DNA of 64,000 bases from NCBI RefSeq assembly GCF_030848805.1, contig NC_092362.1:18707642-18771641 (forward strand), written 5' to 3'. The notes under the pieces are model-generated. The model ran no database searches. It saw only the letters and a list, made by a program, of their open reading frames with translations, and was not told where the DNA came from. The position numbers and the translations under genes are program-made. The DNA comes from Temnothorax longispinosus. Lineage: Eukaryota; Arthropoda; Insecta; Hymenoptera; Formicidae. Below are positions 1 through 11,343 of the stretch, one piece after another; position 1 is the first letter of the stretch, and every line of letters begins with the position of its first letter.

Positions 1-324
1 ATAGAACACTCAAACATTTATGAAATCATTATTTTTTTTTATGTTGTGTATCCACGATGATTCTGATGGAAAGCCCATCAGAATAATCTAAGAAGAGATT
101 GCACGAAGAAATATGCAATTATTTCCGTTTCTCTTCGACATCTCTACAGTAGATTTAATCATCGTTTAAAGATACATTCGTAACACAATAGAATTGGAAA
201 AGCCGATATTCCCACCCCTTTCCTTATAAAACTTATTGTTTGAAAACTTATTGTATTATCTGCGGCTTCTCCTGTTCTCTTCTTTATTATCGAAATGTGA
301 AAGTATCGAACATAGTTATCTATA

Positions 325-378
<54 letters not shown>

Positions 379-1683
379 ATATCACTTGTCGACGCAAGAC
401 GCAACACAAAAGCCATGCCATTGATTGTTTATTTTGAACAAGAGCGTTTATTTATTTTTTTTTCAGAATTATTTTCTCTATTTTTGCAACGTTTAGTTTT
501 TTGCAACATTGTCAAAATGACATTAATCCGTAAAAATTAAAAGACAATATTGTTTCAGCATTTTTCTTTTTTTTTTGTTAAGTTCTTGTCTTTAATTTAA
601 AAATTATTGCAATGCACATTTAGTTGTCTAATTACGTTTGTCAGCGTTTCTTCGAAATAAGACGCGATATTTCAGGATTAAAAAATACCTGTTAATAGCG
701 TTAATTAAGAAAGGACGGTCACTCTTTGAAAGTGCTTCTCAACTAGGTCATTATACTTAGGAATGCGTCACAAATGCATCTGGTAATTAAACGTAACCCA
801 GTTAATAAGTGAGACAATTCTAGATCCTGACAATGAGTAGAGCGATAAAGAAGTATCAGTTACAATGAGCTTTATAATCTCGATTAAATGCCATGAATAT
901 AAATATTATTATCAAAAATACTTGCATTTAGTCGACATTAATATGATAAATCTTTTTTATTATTTCCAATTTTTATCATTTTCTTACGCTATGTTTTACG
1001 AGATTTTGCTGTTGCAACGAAAGCGTCAACGAATTTAAAAGATCGCGACACTTAATGCAAGTTTCTTGATTCTCGTAGTTATGATCCTTTTGTTGGCGAT
1101 TTTTTAAAAGACTTTTTGTAATTGGAAAAGCAGATATTATAACCGAGACAAAATGATTAATTAAACGTCTTTGCAAGGAACATTGGCGATAAATCGCGTC
1201 GCAAATTGTCATGCGTGAAGCCGTAGGTCATACTCGACGGAAAGAAGCTACGTGCAATACATACATTCATGAAATCGGACAAATGCGTATGCAATGTGGC
1301 AACAGGCGAGTATACGCATCGATTTCCGATATGCACCGTATACGCGCTCTTCGTCTCTATAGAGCTCACGCCACGATCCTTCGTCCTTGCCTTCCTTTCT
1401 GGTCATGTTAACCATGCGATCAACATGGCGAAGGGCGTATACGACTTTCCGGAATTTTTCTCCGCTTCATCGGAAGTGAACGCTACGAGCTGCATTGATC
1501 AATATTGACTGCGCGAAAGAATTCGGTATATCAGCGGATGTGTGATACGTGTATATATACATACATGTATATGGGATAACATCGATTGAGAAGTTGAAGT
1601 TTCTTTTTGCGTTGTGTATACTGCGATTTATTACGTCATACTGTGCGTTCCAGCTTTGAAATTTCTTTTACGAGCAGTAAACA
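1..1683. other. AT-rich noncoding stretch
   Basis: No coding region supported. It holds the AT microsatellite listed separately and long A/T homopolymer runs. The part from about 1150 to 1510 is richer in G+C and CpG than its surroundings. Several short overlapping ORFs sit there on both strands, but they have no splice context and no recognisable protein character. That part could be a regulatory islet; I see nothing more specific. Confidence 0.5.
327..373. repeat. (AT)n microsatellite
   Basis: Uninterrupted AT dinucleotide run of about 23 units, seen directly. It produces the Tyr-Ile repeat of a chance minus-strand ORF. Confidence 0.97.
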
Positions 1684-1691
1684 TTGAAAAA

Positions 1692-2005
1692 ACGTTACCT
1701 TTTAATCAGCTTTCTTCATATCTTTGAAATACTATACCTATTTGCGTTTAATAATGTTTTGTTTCAAAAATTTAGACAAGATATTTATTTAAAATTAGAA
1801 TATTTTTGTCATATTCTAATTAGTATAAATTTAATTATACGAGAGAGCATGAATAAACGCGAATGAATGAACGTTATCTTTTAATAGTTTTCTTGATATC
1901 TTAGAAAGGCTATATACATGTACGATCAATAATTCTTTTTCAAAAATTTAGACAAGATATTTATTTAAATTTATCATATTTTAATTAGCAAATTTAATTA
2001 CATAT
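1692..2005. repeat. Diverged local tandem duplication, two units of about 177 bp
   Basis: Unit 1 starts at 1692 (ACGTTACCTTTTAATCAG) and unit 2 at 1871 (ACGTTATCTTTTAATAG). Both then contain a near-identical core, CAAAAATTTAGACAAGATAT, at about 1765 and 1941, followed by TTTATTTAAA and an AT-rich tail with a TAATTAG motif. The offset drifts from 179 to 176 bp, so small indels have built up. This is seen directly. It reads as an old tandem duplication, not an active satellite. Confidence 0.8.
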
Positions 2006-2009
2006 AAAA

Positions 2010-2234
2010 ATGGATTTAGTCCGAGTGACAGAGCGTAAACAAATACGAATAAATAACTTGCTTCAACAAGTGCGCGAACAAGAGAGAAAATATCAACTTT
2101 ATATTTTACGAGAATTTCTTGATCAAAATAATACAGTCTATTATACAGTTATCTGTGGACAGCTTTTACATGAATGGAATTTACGTAATGCATTTTACAT
2201 ACTTTTATCTAAAGATGCTTTGATATTTTTTTAG
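2010..2234 (+). CDS. Possible small ORF, 74 codons, unknown
   Basis: An ATG directly after the second tandem-duplication unit opens 74 codons ending in TAG. The translation is not low-complexity: residues 1-30 are rich in Arg, Gln and Glu and could form a charged amphipathic helix (NNLLQQVREQERKYQLYILR), and the C-terminus is hydrophobic. I recognise no family. There is no clear promoter or splice site around it, and ORFs of this length are common by chance in this window, so it may not be a gene. It could also be the remnant of a decayed exon or transposon. Confidence 0.12.
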   Translation: MDLVRVTERKQIRINNLLQQVREQERKYQLYILREFLDQNNTVYYTVICGQLLHEWNLRNAFYILLSKDALIFF

Positions 2235-3240
2235 AACATATTGCTTTATTGAAATTTTTTTGACACATTGTTTATTCGGAAAAGCGAGCGTGATAATGTA
2301 AGTAGTTGATTAAGCTTTTACGGTATTATAAACATCGGTGGTCTCGTCATGAAAATGTTAATGAAATTAGTTTCCTATACTATCACATTATTCCTTAAAA
2401 GCCGGTTCGTCACATCCATTGCAGCGAGCGTGTTTAATGGACGTAGCGCTTTCGGACCGTGAAATATAGCGACGGACGAAAAGAAAGTAGGTGAAAAATG
2501 AAAGAAAACGAGACACCGATGACGTCCAGGCCAGGCAAACGACGACAAGCTGAAAGCCTCCATGGAATTTCATCTGACAAAATAAAGTTGAGAGAGAGAG
2601 AAGATAGACGAAAAAGAAATGCTGCAGAACTCGTAGACATGTAATATTCAGACACCGCAGTCAAAAATAACACTGATTTACGTTTCGTGAATTTGCTTAA
2701 ATCGCAAGCAAACGGAATAAACTAAGAGTTTTCGGTTTTTCGATGATTGAGTGAGAAATAATTTATGATATTCTCTTTTTTTATTAAAAATATTCAAACA
2801 AAATAGAAGCGTAATTACTTGTATAATAAATAATTTTACGTTTAACATAGACATATACACTCATTTAACTGTAATATTTTATTTAGATATATTGTTGAGG
2901 ATTATCTTTTAATTGAAAATAATGTAGAGGGATACTCTTAGTTTTATCACCTTAATAAAACCGCGTAACAAGTGGCTTATCTAGAAGCGTTGAAAGATTT
3001 CGCAGGAAAAACGACCGAGCTTCTGTGGAAGGTGTAATAAGCAACGGCTGTTAGTTATCATTTAAGCTGTTACTTCTCATAATAATCATAAGTAATGATT
3101 TACCGTGCTTTTATCATAATGTAGTTTTATAGAAAGTGCGTAATATGTCGTATTGGAGACAGAGTTTAATTAAATAACTAGCTTGATATAACGTAATTAA
3201 ATAGATTGCTAATGATTAGTAACATTTAATTACAAATTCA
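2235..3240. other. Noncoding stretch
   Basis: AT-rich sequence with a short GA run near 2591-2605. Minus-strand ORFs between 2375 and 2860 overlap one another in several frames and show no protein character. Nothing else seen. Confidence 0.5.
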
Positions 3241-3265
3241 GTATTAATCCCTTTCACATAGATAC

Positions 3266-3298
3266 CACGTGCCACGATGCCACGTGGAATATATAAAT
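3266..3298 (+). promoter_or_regulatory. Two CACGTG E-boxes followed by a TATA-like motif
   Basis: Two perfect CACGTG hexamers lie at 3266-3271 and 3281-3286, 15 bp apart start to start. They are followed by TATAAAT at 3292-3298. CACGTG is the canonical site for bHLH factors such as CLOCK/CYCLE and MYC/MAX, and paired E-boxes occur in circadian enhancers (established knowledge). Whether this site is used is inference. A 74-codon ORF begins at 3338, about 40 bp downstream of the TATA motif, but it is unrecognised and may be chance. Confidence 0.3.
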
Positions 3299-3562
3299 GA
3301 AATTTATGATGTTAATTTTGCGCGTTAATGCTATATTATGAAAGAGATTAAGATTCCGATTTACAGTCTTTTGAAATATAAAATTAGAATCGGAAATGGT
3401 ACGAATTTCCAAGTATGTACGCAAATATGCAACCTCATCTTGTCCACCGAAATAGAAACGAAGTGGAACGAAACCGAATATCGAAAAGAGCAACATTTTT
3501 CTCAATGCAAGTTCCTCCGTGGATTTTTATTCCATTTCTGTCACAATCGCATTCAACAATGA

Positions 3563-3687
3563 ATTCACCGTGCACTCTATGCATCTTGCAAGTCCAAAAA
3601 TTTCGTTCGTCGGTCAGTGAACGTGAGGTCAAAGAGATTTTCAATAAACGATAGAACGTACATTCAATCTTCAACTGTTAAAAGTAT
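3563..3687. other. Noncoding, possible extension of duplication copy A
   Basis: No gene seen. The last part (about 3640-3687) may still align loosely with sequence just upstream of the second copy (about 8345-8381), so the duplication may begin here. Confidence 0.3.
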
Positions 3688-4208
3688 CTAAATCAATTTC
3701 TTTGCGGTTTTTTATTCTAAAATTATTGCAAAAATTTTAAAATAATTGAGTTTAATTAGTTTAGTTATATATAATATTTTAATTTTATAAAGTGACTGGC
3801 TAATAAATTTGTGAGCAAGCCACCATTTAGTCATTTCTCACATCATCAGTTTACTTTGTGCAATTTTTACTCTTGGATTATTGGTTCGTGTAAGATTAGT
3901 TCTACTTAAACGAAGAGAAAAGAAATTTTCTCGTGCACCATTTATCTAATCTTTTAATAGATGTGTTCGACAGTTTATAGATGATGACAACTTCTGTCGA
4001 CAACAATCTTAAAAATCAATGCAAAATACAATCACAGGAGACTTTTGTTATCAATATCAATTATTACCAGTTATTATATTAGTTTCTTAACTTTATTATT
4101 TAAATAGTTTGGATTCTTTATCAGTCTAATTTCATCAATATTTTGGAAAATTTCACTAATGCGGGCATTTGATTGCAAAATTTATAAGATACCAGTATCT
4201 CTTGACTT
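3688..4208 (+). repeat. Diverged duplicated block, copy A
   Basis: This segment aligns in the same orientation with 8382-8855. Shared landmarks in order are: a GCGGTTTTT-type stretch followed by ATTCTAAAAT; AAGATTAGTT (AAGATGAGTT in copy B); a stretch ending GACAACAATC (GACGACAATC in B); AATACAATCACAGGAGA (AATACAGTCGCAGGAGA in B); GTTTGGATTCTTTATCAGTC (GTTTGGATTCTTCACCAGTC in B); and AATGCGGGCATTTGATTGC (AATGCGGGCACTTGATTGC in B). In the best-aligned part roughly four of five bases agree by eye. Copy A is more AT-rich, with many positions reading T or A where B has C or G. No shared open frame is visible. It could be an old transposon family or a duplicated noncoding unit. Confidence 0.75.
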
Positions 4209-4938
4209 TAAAAAGATTTAATTATCTTAAATGTTTTACTCTTGAAATAGATGTTAAATTCTATGTACCATATAAATCGATTAAAATTAATTTAAGAAGC
4301 AAAAGACAAAATATTTACACAATATTAGCATAAATTTATATTATATTAAATATTTCATAATGACGAACAATAATTGGATTTGGTATTTATTTTTGCGAAG
4401 TATAATAGAATGCTGGCACGGAATTTATGCAAGGCAATTTATTGGTGTACGTATTGTCCATCATGCACCAACGTATTATCTTAAAACTCCATTATCTTTG
4501 AACAATTAGCGATTGCCAATCCGCGCGATTAATTAATTTTTAACGACTTGTGAACGTATTGATAGCTGTTTATCGAAGCAAATATGTATTTTACGCGATT
4601 TATTCTGTGTAAAAATCGGAGCGATTGAAAATGGGGATTTTTAATTATTTTAGTGCTACATCTACAAACAATTATTAACATTCCTGAACGATACTTAATT
4701 AGTATTCATTAAATTATTATAATTTTTTTGTATTTTATGATAAATATATATAATACACAAAAAGTCATAAATATAATTGAATGAAAAACAAGATATAAAA
4801 AACTATGATTTATTAATGTTATATATTTTCATTTATTTTAGGACGTAAGAATTAATTTAGAGAAACTCTTTTAATTAAATAAGGTAAATTTTAGTCTTTA
4901 AATATTTGTCGAATTTAATATTCGATAATAAGCATATA
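4209..4938. other. Noncoding AT-rich stretch
   Basis: No gene, repeat or splice context seen. Strongly AT-rich with scattered TTAATTAA-like motifs. Confidence 0.5.
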
Positions 4939-5149
4939 AGATAAATGTACCAATATGCCTGATGGACACGTACCTATATATATGCCTGGACATTTTTATC
5001 ATTTTAGTCCTTAAATAAATTATAACACGAATTAAAATCAAAGAATCAAAGATAAAAATTTTAATTCGCGTTATACTTATTTGAAAACTAAAATGATAAA
5101 GATGTTTAGACATAGGTCTTAAGTGTCTCGGCATTGGTATATTTACTTT
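4939..5149. repeat. Foldback element with arms of about 100 bp
   Basis: The left arm reads TACCAATATGCC, then GACATTTTTATCATTTTAG, then ATAACACGAATTAAAAT. It recurs as the reverse complement on the right (ATTTTAATTCGCGTTAT, then CTAAAATGATAAAGATGT, then GGCATTGGTA). The arms meet near 5045 with almost no spacer and have diverged moderately with small indels. This is the shape of an old foldback or MITE-type nonautonomous DNA transposon. I could not define a target-site duplication. Minus-strand ORFs here are by-products of the repeat. Confidence 0.75.
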
Positions 5150-5279
5150 ACGTTAAAGGTAATTTAAAATGTAACACATAAAATATTTGATATGAATCTA
5201 TGTTACAAAGTTTGAAATATTTCAGTTGGCATACAACCTTGATACATGTTTCTTGCAACATACAGCGTTATTGTGTACG

Positions 5280-6214
5280 TTAGGGCTGTGCCGCGTACCG
5301 AAAGTCGCCGCAATATCATTCGTGCTCCGAGTCTCGAACAGATAGATATAGCAGAATGAGTCGCTCCGTGTTCTCGCGTGTCGTTAACCCTTAAAATAGA
5401 TTTGATAAATGGAATATTCGTACATTTATTTTATAATCTGTGAAATACATATTTCAAAATGATAACTGTTCGGTCGACGATCCTTGTTACTGTTGTAGCG
5501 TACGGCGCGTCATTTGACATCAAACTTGCCGCACATAGCAGAATCGAGCTGGCGGACACAATCATTCCATACATCCGTCGTAGCGATAAGCAATTGCTAT
5601 CCCGTCCGACTAACTAGCTCTTGCAATTAACGATTTGTAACGCGTATCATGGCGATGAATACTTGTTCATACATATACATACATGGCATATCTCGCATTA
5701 TTTCTATCCATTCGTAAAACTCTGAACGATACATGACGGAAATGCTGAATTTTAATTGCATTGCATATACTTTTATACAGATCAATTGAATCTTAATTGA
5801 TTGCAATACAGTAAAATCTCGCATGCGCGATTAGTGTCGGGAAAGTGTCGCGCAAATGTAATTAATCGTATTTTCGCGAGCCGCGGCGCAATCGATATGT
5901 TGTGTATTAGTGACTTTGGAAGTGACGTACAAAATATCGCGCGATCGTAATTACCCGTGTTTTCGCAAGTATCGTGTCGATAGTATTCTACGGAACTGAC
6001 AACTCAAACAGTCTGAGAGATGGTGATATTATACGTGAAAGTATTGCCTATATATTTCTCTCTAATTGAATCATTTATTGAAATGATTTAGAAAATAACG
6101 ACGCGAAGTGTTGCATCGAGGGAATCAAACGAAGCTGACAATCCAGAGGAGAGACATCCTGAGAGGAGGAAGGGGCCTTGGAAAGGCATCAGGCATCGGC
6201 GGAGCAACTTTGCG
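5280..6214 (+). promoter_or_regulatory. CpG-rich islet, candidate promoter and noncoding exon with splice donor at 6215
   Basis: From about 5280 the sequence is clearly richer in CpG and G+C than the flanks, and this continues in patches to 6214. It ends in a strong donor-like context, TTTGCG|GTAAGT, with exon end 6214. An alternative acceptor-like ATGATTTAG ends at 6091, which would give an exon 6092-6214 of 123 bp. In one frame this exon is open for 41 codons and then hits TGA in the next candidate exon. In the frame one base later it stays open into the next candidate exon, but it has no ATG and carries a TAA at its start. The simplest reading is a noncoding 5' exon with a nearby promoter. 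Which gene it would serve is unknown; the + strand gene at 51.7 kb is one candidate. A spurious splice-site match is possible. Confidence 0.3.
5848..6000. repeat. Two diverged CpG-rich repeats, period 89 bp
   Basis: TCGCGCAAATGTAATTAATC with following TTTTCGCGAG at 5848 matches TCGCGCGATCGTAATTACCC with following TTTTCGCAAG at 5937. Both units then carry a TCGATA motif. The repeats lie inside the CpG-rich islet and could be duplicated factor-binding sites. Confidence 0.55.
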
Positions 6215-6515
6215 GTAAGTATTATTTTTTACTTAAAAAATTAATCATTTTTCCTATTTTATATTTAGATCGTTTTATTTTAACAGTTTAAAAATACTTA
6301 CAAAAAATAATCTAAAATTTTGTAAGAGTTTATTTTGATAAAGATCTTTAAAAAATGTATAATTATTTTAATAAATATGTAATTGAAAGATACATATTTT
6401 GATAGATACATATGTATCGAAATAAAAATTTCGATACATATAAGAATTATCATTTGAAGCATTGATTATTTTAAGCGCTTTTTTTAATTTAAATCTTTAT
6501 GTTTGTGTGTTACAG

Positions 6516-6568
6516 AATCGTCGTAGCTATATACGTGGCTGATAACTCCGCTGTTGCGCATCGGTTCG
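6516..6568 (+). other. Candidate small exon, probably noncoding
   Basis: A 53-bp segment is bounded by an acceptor (GTTTGTGTGTTACAG|AATCG, exon start 6516) and a donor (GGTTCG|GTGAGTG, exon end 6568). It is more GC-rich than the flanking AT-rich sequence. Joined to 6092-6214 it contains a stop in two of three frames. The remaining frame is open across the junction but without an initiating ATG. This fits a 5' UTR exon, or a chance pair of good splice signals. Confidence 0.28.
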
Positions 6569-8381
6569 GTGAGTGATAAATTTAATTTTCTTATTGATTG
6601 AGGTAATAGATCTGTATCTGAAATTTAATTTTGTTAGATTTATGTACAATGTATTTCGATGCTTACATGTATCAATTCAGCAACACTATAAATATGACAA
6701 ACAAGTATAAGACGATAGGTATAAGTAGATATAGGTACATCATTGATTCTGAATTTCTTATCTCTGCTTTTGAAGAGAAATTCAGCAACGATCGAATCGC
6801 TCGAATCGATTAAAGTATATGGACCTTGAATTTTGTCGGATCGCATTTAACAATTTTTATTTGTTTAATTTCGAATTAGTTATATTTTACTTAAAATTTT
6901 TAATATTAGCGAAATGTGATCGAATCTCTTAGAATTAGAGTGCGGTTAATATAAAATATTTTGCAAACTTGGTTATATTTTTGATTAGATGTATTTTTTT
7001 ATTATTGATTGAAAGTGTTTAGAATAAACACACATAAAGAATGAACGCAAATTGAATATGATAATGAATGTTGTTGTAAATTTCTTAATTAATTTCATCA
7101 ATGCGATGGTCCCTTCGCGACGCGCTCGTGTTTCACACATCATATGAGAGGTTGAAACCTTTTTAGGCTGATTTATCGGCGATGACTAACCAACAATAAG
7201 AGGAATATTTCTCCGTTCCGATATCTGGTCGTATCGCAACCAGAATCGATATTGGCCAGGAGCAACGAAAGGTAGGTTCAATCTGGCCAAAAGACAAGAA
7301 GATGATCTAACATATGATAGAGGAGTCTTGTTACTATCTCTTCCCTCAGATAAACGAATGCGTTTGTACTAGTGCGAAATTATAATAATTTTCACATCGT
7401 AGAGAGTTATTTCTCATCGGTTCTTATGGGATCCATCTGTGACTTTTAGTTCAGTTTCTTATTAAAAATTGAGGGTTTTCGTTACAAATTGGGGATTAAT
7501 TTTGGGTTTCCTTGACAGTTTTCGAAAGCAGTGGTTTCGGTAGAAAATTAATGACGACCATTATACAAGAGAGTTCTACGATCAAATTACGAAATTAATT
7601 AATATTCTGGAAAAAAAATTTATTTTTTTCACATTAAATATTTTTGCATTAACATTCGCAGTATACTTCTTTTTTATTAATAAAGCCAATTGTAAAATGA
7701 GTATGGATATATCAATTAAATTATTAAATAAATCTAATTTATAATCTACTTTTTAAGAATTGTTCTGTCCATCTATTTTCGTTAATTAAAACAAATGTAT
7801 AACCTTAATAATGGGGAAACATGTTTTTTCACCCGCAATAATATTAAAAAATTACATAATATTTGCATTATATCAAAAGATGTGAATATATCGGTGATTG
7901 TCGTTTACTTGTGCCGAAATCTCTACTATCGGAAGCAGTCCGGAAGATTCGTTTGTTCTCTTCTGCACCGGGACCATTGATATTTGATGGATCGCTTAAC
8001 TTTTTTCGCGGATTATTCTCGTGGAGCCCGATAAAAACAGAGAACATCGAGCTCGCTTTTCACCATGAGATTCTTTTCTGTATCGGATACTGACCGTAAT
8101 TAATCGCAATCTAATTTCTTGTCGGTACTTAAGAATATATTTAAAACTAGTATATAAAAATCATGAATTCTTAGATGCATACTGGCTTAAACTATCCGAA
8201 TTGTCCGGGTTTTTTATGTCTTATACTTAAATTATCACAAAGTGTCAAAGGAATAGAATAAGAAATAAAAGGAAATTGTAAAAGAACTTACGAGATGCTT
8301 ACTCGGACACTTGACGCAAAGACACAAGCTGTTTTTTAGTAAACTGAATAAAGATGAATATTTAATCTCGTATAAAAGTAG
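6569..8381. other. Noncoding stretch
   Basis: AT-rich, with a somewhat CpG-richer islet at about 7095-7330 and another at about 7910-8090 holding two overlapping chance ORFs. No supported gene. If 6516-6568 is an exon, this is intron. Confidence 0.45.
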
Positions 8382-8855
8382 TTGATCAGTTTTTTTAGCG
8401 GTTTTTAAATTCTAAAATAATGATTTAAAAATGTTTAAATGATTAGTTCAATTTTTTAATTATTTTTAATTACATTTAAATTTTTGATTAAAATGAATAT
8501 TTTTTTAATTCTTTTCTTATCTACATCTTATTTTCTGCGATCTTTACGTTAGGGCAAATACTTTGTGCAAGATGAGTTTTATTTAAATGAAAAGATTATT
8601 CATTCATCTAACAGATGTTTTCGATGACTTGTTAGATGGCAATCTCTCCTGACGACAATCGTTACAGCCAATGTGAAATACAGTCGCAGGAGAATTGTTA
8701 TGAATGCCAGTTATTGCGTCAGTTTCCAACTTCGTTATTTGAATAGTTTGGATTCTTCACCAGTCTGATTCCAGTATTAGCAATCTGGAAAATTCCATTA
8801 ATGCGGGCACTTGATTGCGGAGTTCATGATATGCGTATATCTTTTGAGGAAGCTC
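8382..8855 (+). repeat. Diverged duplicated block, copy B
   Basis: Partner of 3688-4208, about 4.7 kb downstream in the same orientation. The best-preserved part is about 8610-8825. Copy B keeps more C and G, for example CAGTCGCAGGAG and GCGGGCACTTGATTGCGGAG, where copy A has T or A. A short frame through the core ends in TAG after the motif TTATTTGAA and is not conserved in copy A, so coding is not supported. Confidence 0.75.
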
Positions 8856-11343
8856 GATGCTCATACTGTAACATTAAATTAATTATTTCACATAAATGAA
8901 TTTTGTTTGCTGATTAAATGAGATGAATTATACGTCTATAAAAATAAAAACTTTTCTATATATTTAACAAAATTTGTACAAATCAATAAAATTACTTTAG
9001 TTTTATAAATACAAATGTTTTGAACAACTAATTAATCTTCTTTAATTGTTTATTAAATAAATACTTTTTTTGAGAAATTTATGTTTTCCATATTTGTTAT
9101 CGTTCCGTTATTCATTTAATATTTATTTAATATTTTTATATTTGTCCAAATACATATTATTATTGATTTTTGTTACGATTATTAAGTTTTAATTTAATAA
9201 TATTAGCATTTAATAAACTCAACATCTCGTATAAATCGCTTACTGTATTACACTTAATTATCGATTTTATCTATATTGTATAGAAGGAACGTTAGGTCTG
9301 AACATAGCATAAGCTCTCTTCTACTCTACGCTTCCATTCATATTTTCTCTTTTCTTTACGCTGCTTTAGTAATGAACCAAAGAACTGGTCAGGCTAAGGC
9401 CAAATTTGACCGACGTGGAATGAATATGTATCTTAGCATGCGGTTAGGATGCAGTATTCTATGATAAATGCTACAGCTTCTGATGCGCCACGATCGTATT
9501 TCCGTAGGTATTTCCGCTCCGTATACTCGCTGACATGAAGGATGAACTAATTATAACAGTTCATCTCTCTAATTGGAACAGGCAGTCTCATAAATATTGC
9601 ATTAAGAGCAACGCATTCTCGTTGACGTGAATTTGACCAATTGAAAGATCACGCGCGGAATACTCACAGTCGTATTCATTCGAAAATTATTTAGAAATAG
9701 CGGCTCGATTTCAACTAGTGAGCCTGTTTACATCAAAACTGTATTTTCATGATTACCACTATTACAACTATTACAACTATATTACAATTTTTAATATTAA
9801 TTTAATTAATTTACCCTAATTATTATTAAGTTAGTTGTCAGTTAACTTTAAAGTATATCATACAATATATGAAACATGAACATTTCCTTTGTAAAATTAG
9901 AAAAATAACAAAATCTCTTAACCATTTTCAAGTAAAGATTGAGAATTCTTACATATTTTACATTAGCGGACTTTGATCTGCTTCAGTTAAAAGTAAATAC
10001 GGTATATTGTTCGTAGTTACATTTTATATTTATTTTATTTTTCTATATGTACATTGCAAAGATAAGTATTTTAATTTTAAATAAGTTTTTATATTAACGA
10101 TTATATATTTTTAAAATTATTTTCAATTTTAATTGACATTGCAAAAATACTTTATATTTTAATATAAAGTATTTATATAATAAGCTTTAATATGTAAAGC
10201 AGATTTTAATAAGTAAAGTATATATATTTGAAAGAATATCCGTTTACTAAGGACATATAATAACTATATAAAAATAGAAACAAGAATTAAATATTTGTTT
10301 TATCTGTTGTACATTTCATTAAAAATCTGTTGAGATTGCTAGCCTCGGAGACACACATAATTCGTATTCATGTTCTTATTTTTTTATGTACATTTTTATG
10401 TACTTCGTACTTTACACAACAGAAGTGGGATTGAGTCTGGCGCGAAGTATTCTTTCGTATACATAAATGGAAAACGGTGGGGGAAAACTCATGTAAGAAC
10501 GTATCATATCAGAGAGTTTGCAATATTCACGCAAAATGTTGCGAGCGAAGCAAATGTTCATTTTACAGAGGTAGGTTTTCGATTCAATCGGAAGTTCGTA
10601 GAAAACTCATATCTAAACCTTGATTAATTTTAGTTAACCAAAATTGTTATCATTTATACTGCACACTTCCGATTTCTCAAAAAGAATAGAGAATATGGCG
10701 AGGAAGTTGAAAGATGTAAAGATTGTAAGCTCTCGCGCGATTACAAGTAAGTCGGATTTTCTCTTAAAAGATCTCTTAAAAATCTTTTGTTGCGTACGTC
10801 GCGATCGTTCGATATGTCGAGGACGTGAAAATGTCGGTCGAAAGGATTACTCGGCTCCTCCTGTCGGCACCACCGCTTCAAGGCTTTGCGCGCGCATGAG
10901 AGAACAACCCTTTTTCGTATTCATGCCCTCGAGCCAACCTCTACAATCCGCCTCGGCTTAACTCATTCGAGATAATGTGCGTACGTGTGTCCCAAAATTT
11001 ATGCTAACATTGAACCGGCCGGGGCCGTTTCTCGCCGCTGCCCATCCCTTTAGCGTTTCCTCCGGGAATTTTCCACTTTCATTTTCCGTTATTAATATCT
11101 TTCACTCTTTCGTGACATTTTTCATTTTGAATGACCTGCTACAGTGTGTTCCTTTGAGAGTTTGAATAATTCTTTTCGAGCAATTAAAGAAAGAAGTGAA
11201 TATGTAATTACAATTATCTTATAATAATTTGTATATAATTTATATGTCTGTTCTTTAATCCATTAAATATATTTAAAATTTTGATTTTCCAACAAAAAAC
11301 ATTTCAGCTTAGAGATTCCTATTACAGAAACTTTTAAGTTGCA
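8856..11343. other. Noncoding stretch with a CpG-richer islet
   Basis: Mostly AT-rich. Two stretches, about 9470-9720 and 10840-11070, are richer in CpG; the second includes GAACCGGCCGGGGCCG. The 105-codon ORF at 10644-10961 covers part of it but has no recognisable domain and no splice context, so I do not call it a gene. The islets may be regulatory. Confidence 0.4.

Noticed and set aside
6092..6568. Reading the joined candidate exons as a mitochondrial ribosomal protein L14 fragment, from a DNSA-like motif
   Set aside because: The resemblance is limited to a few residues, there is no ATG, and no further matching exon is visible.
10644..10961. 105-codon + strand ORF in a CpG-richer patch
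   Set aside because: No domain, no splice context, composition changes within it; most likely chance.
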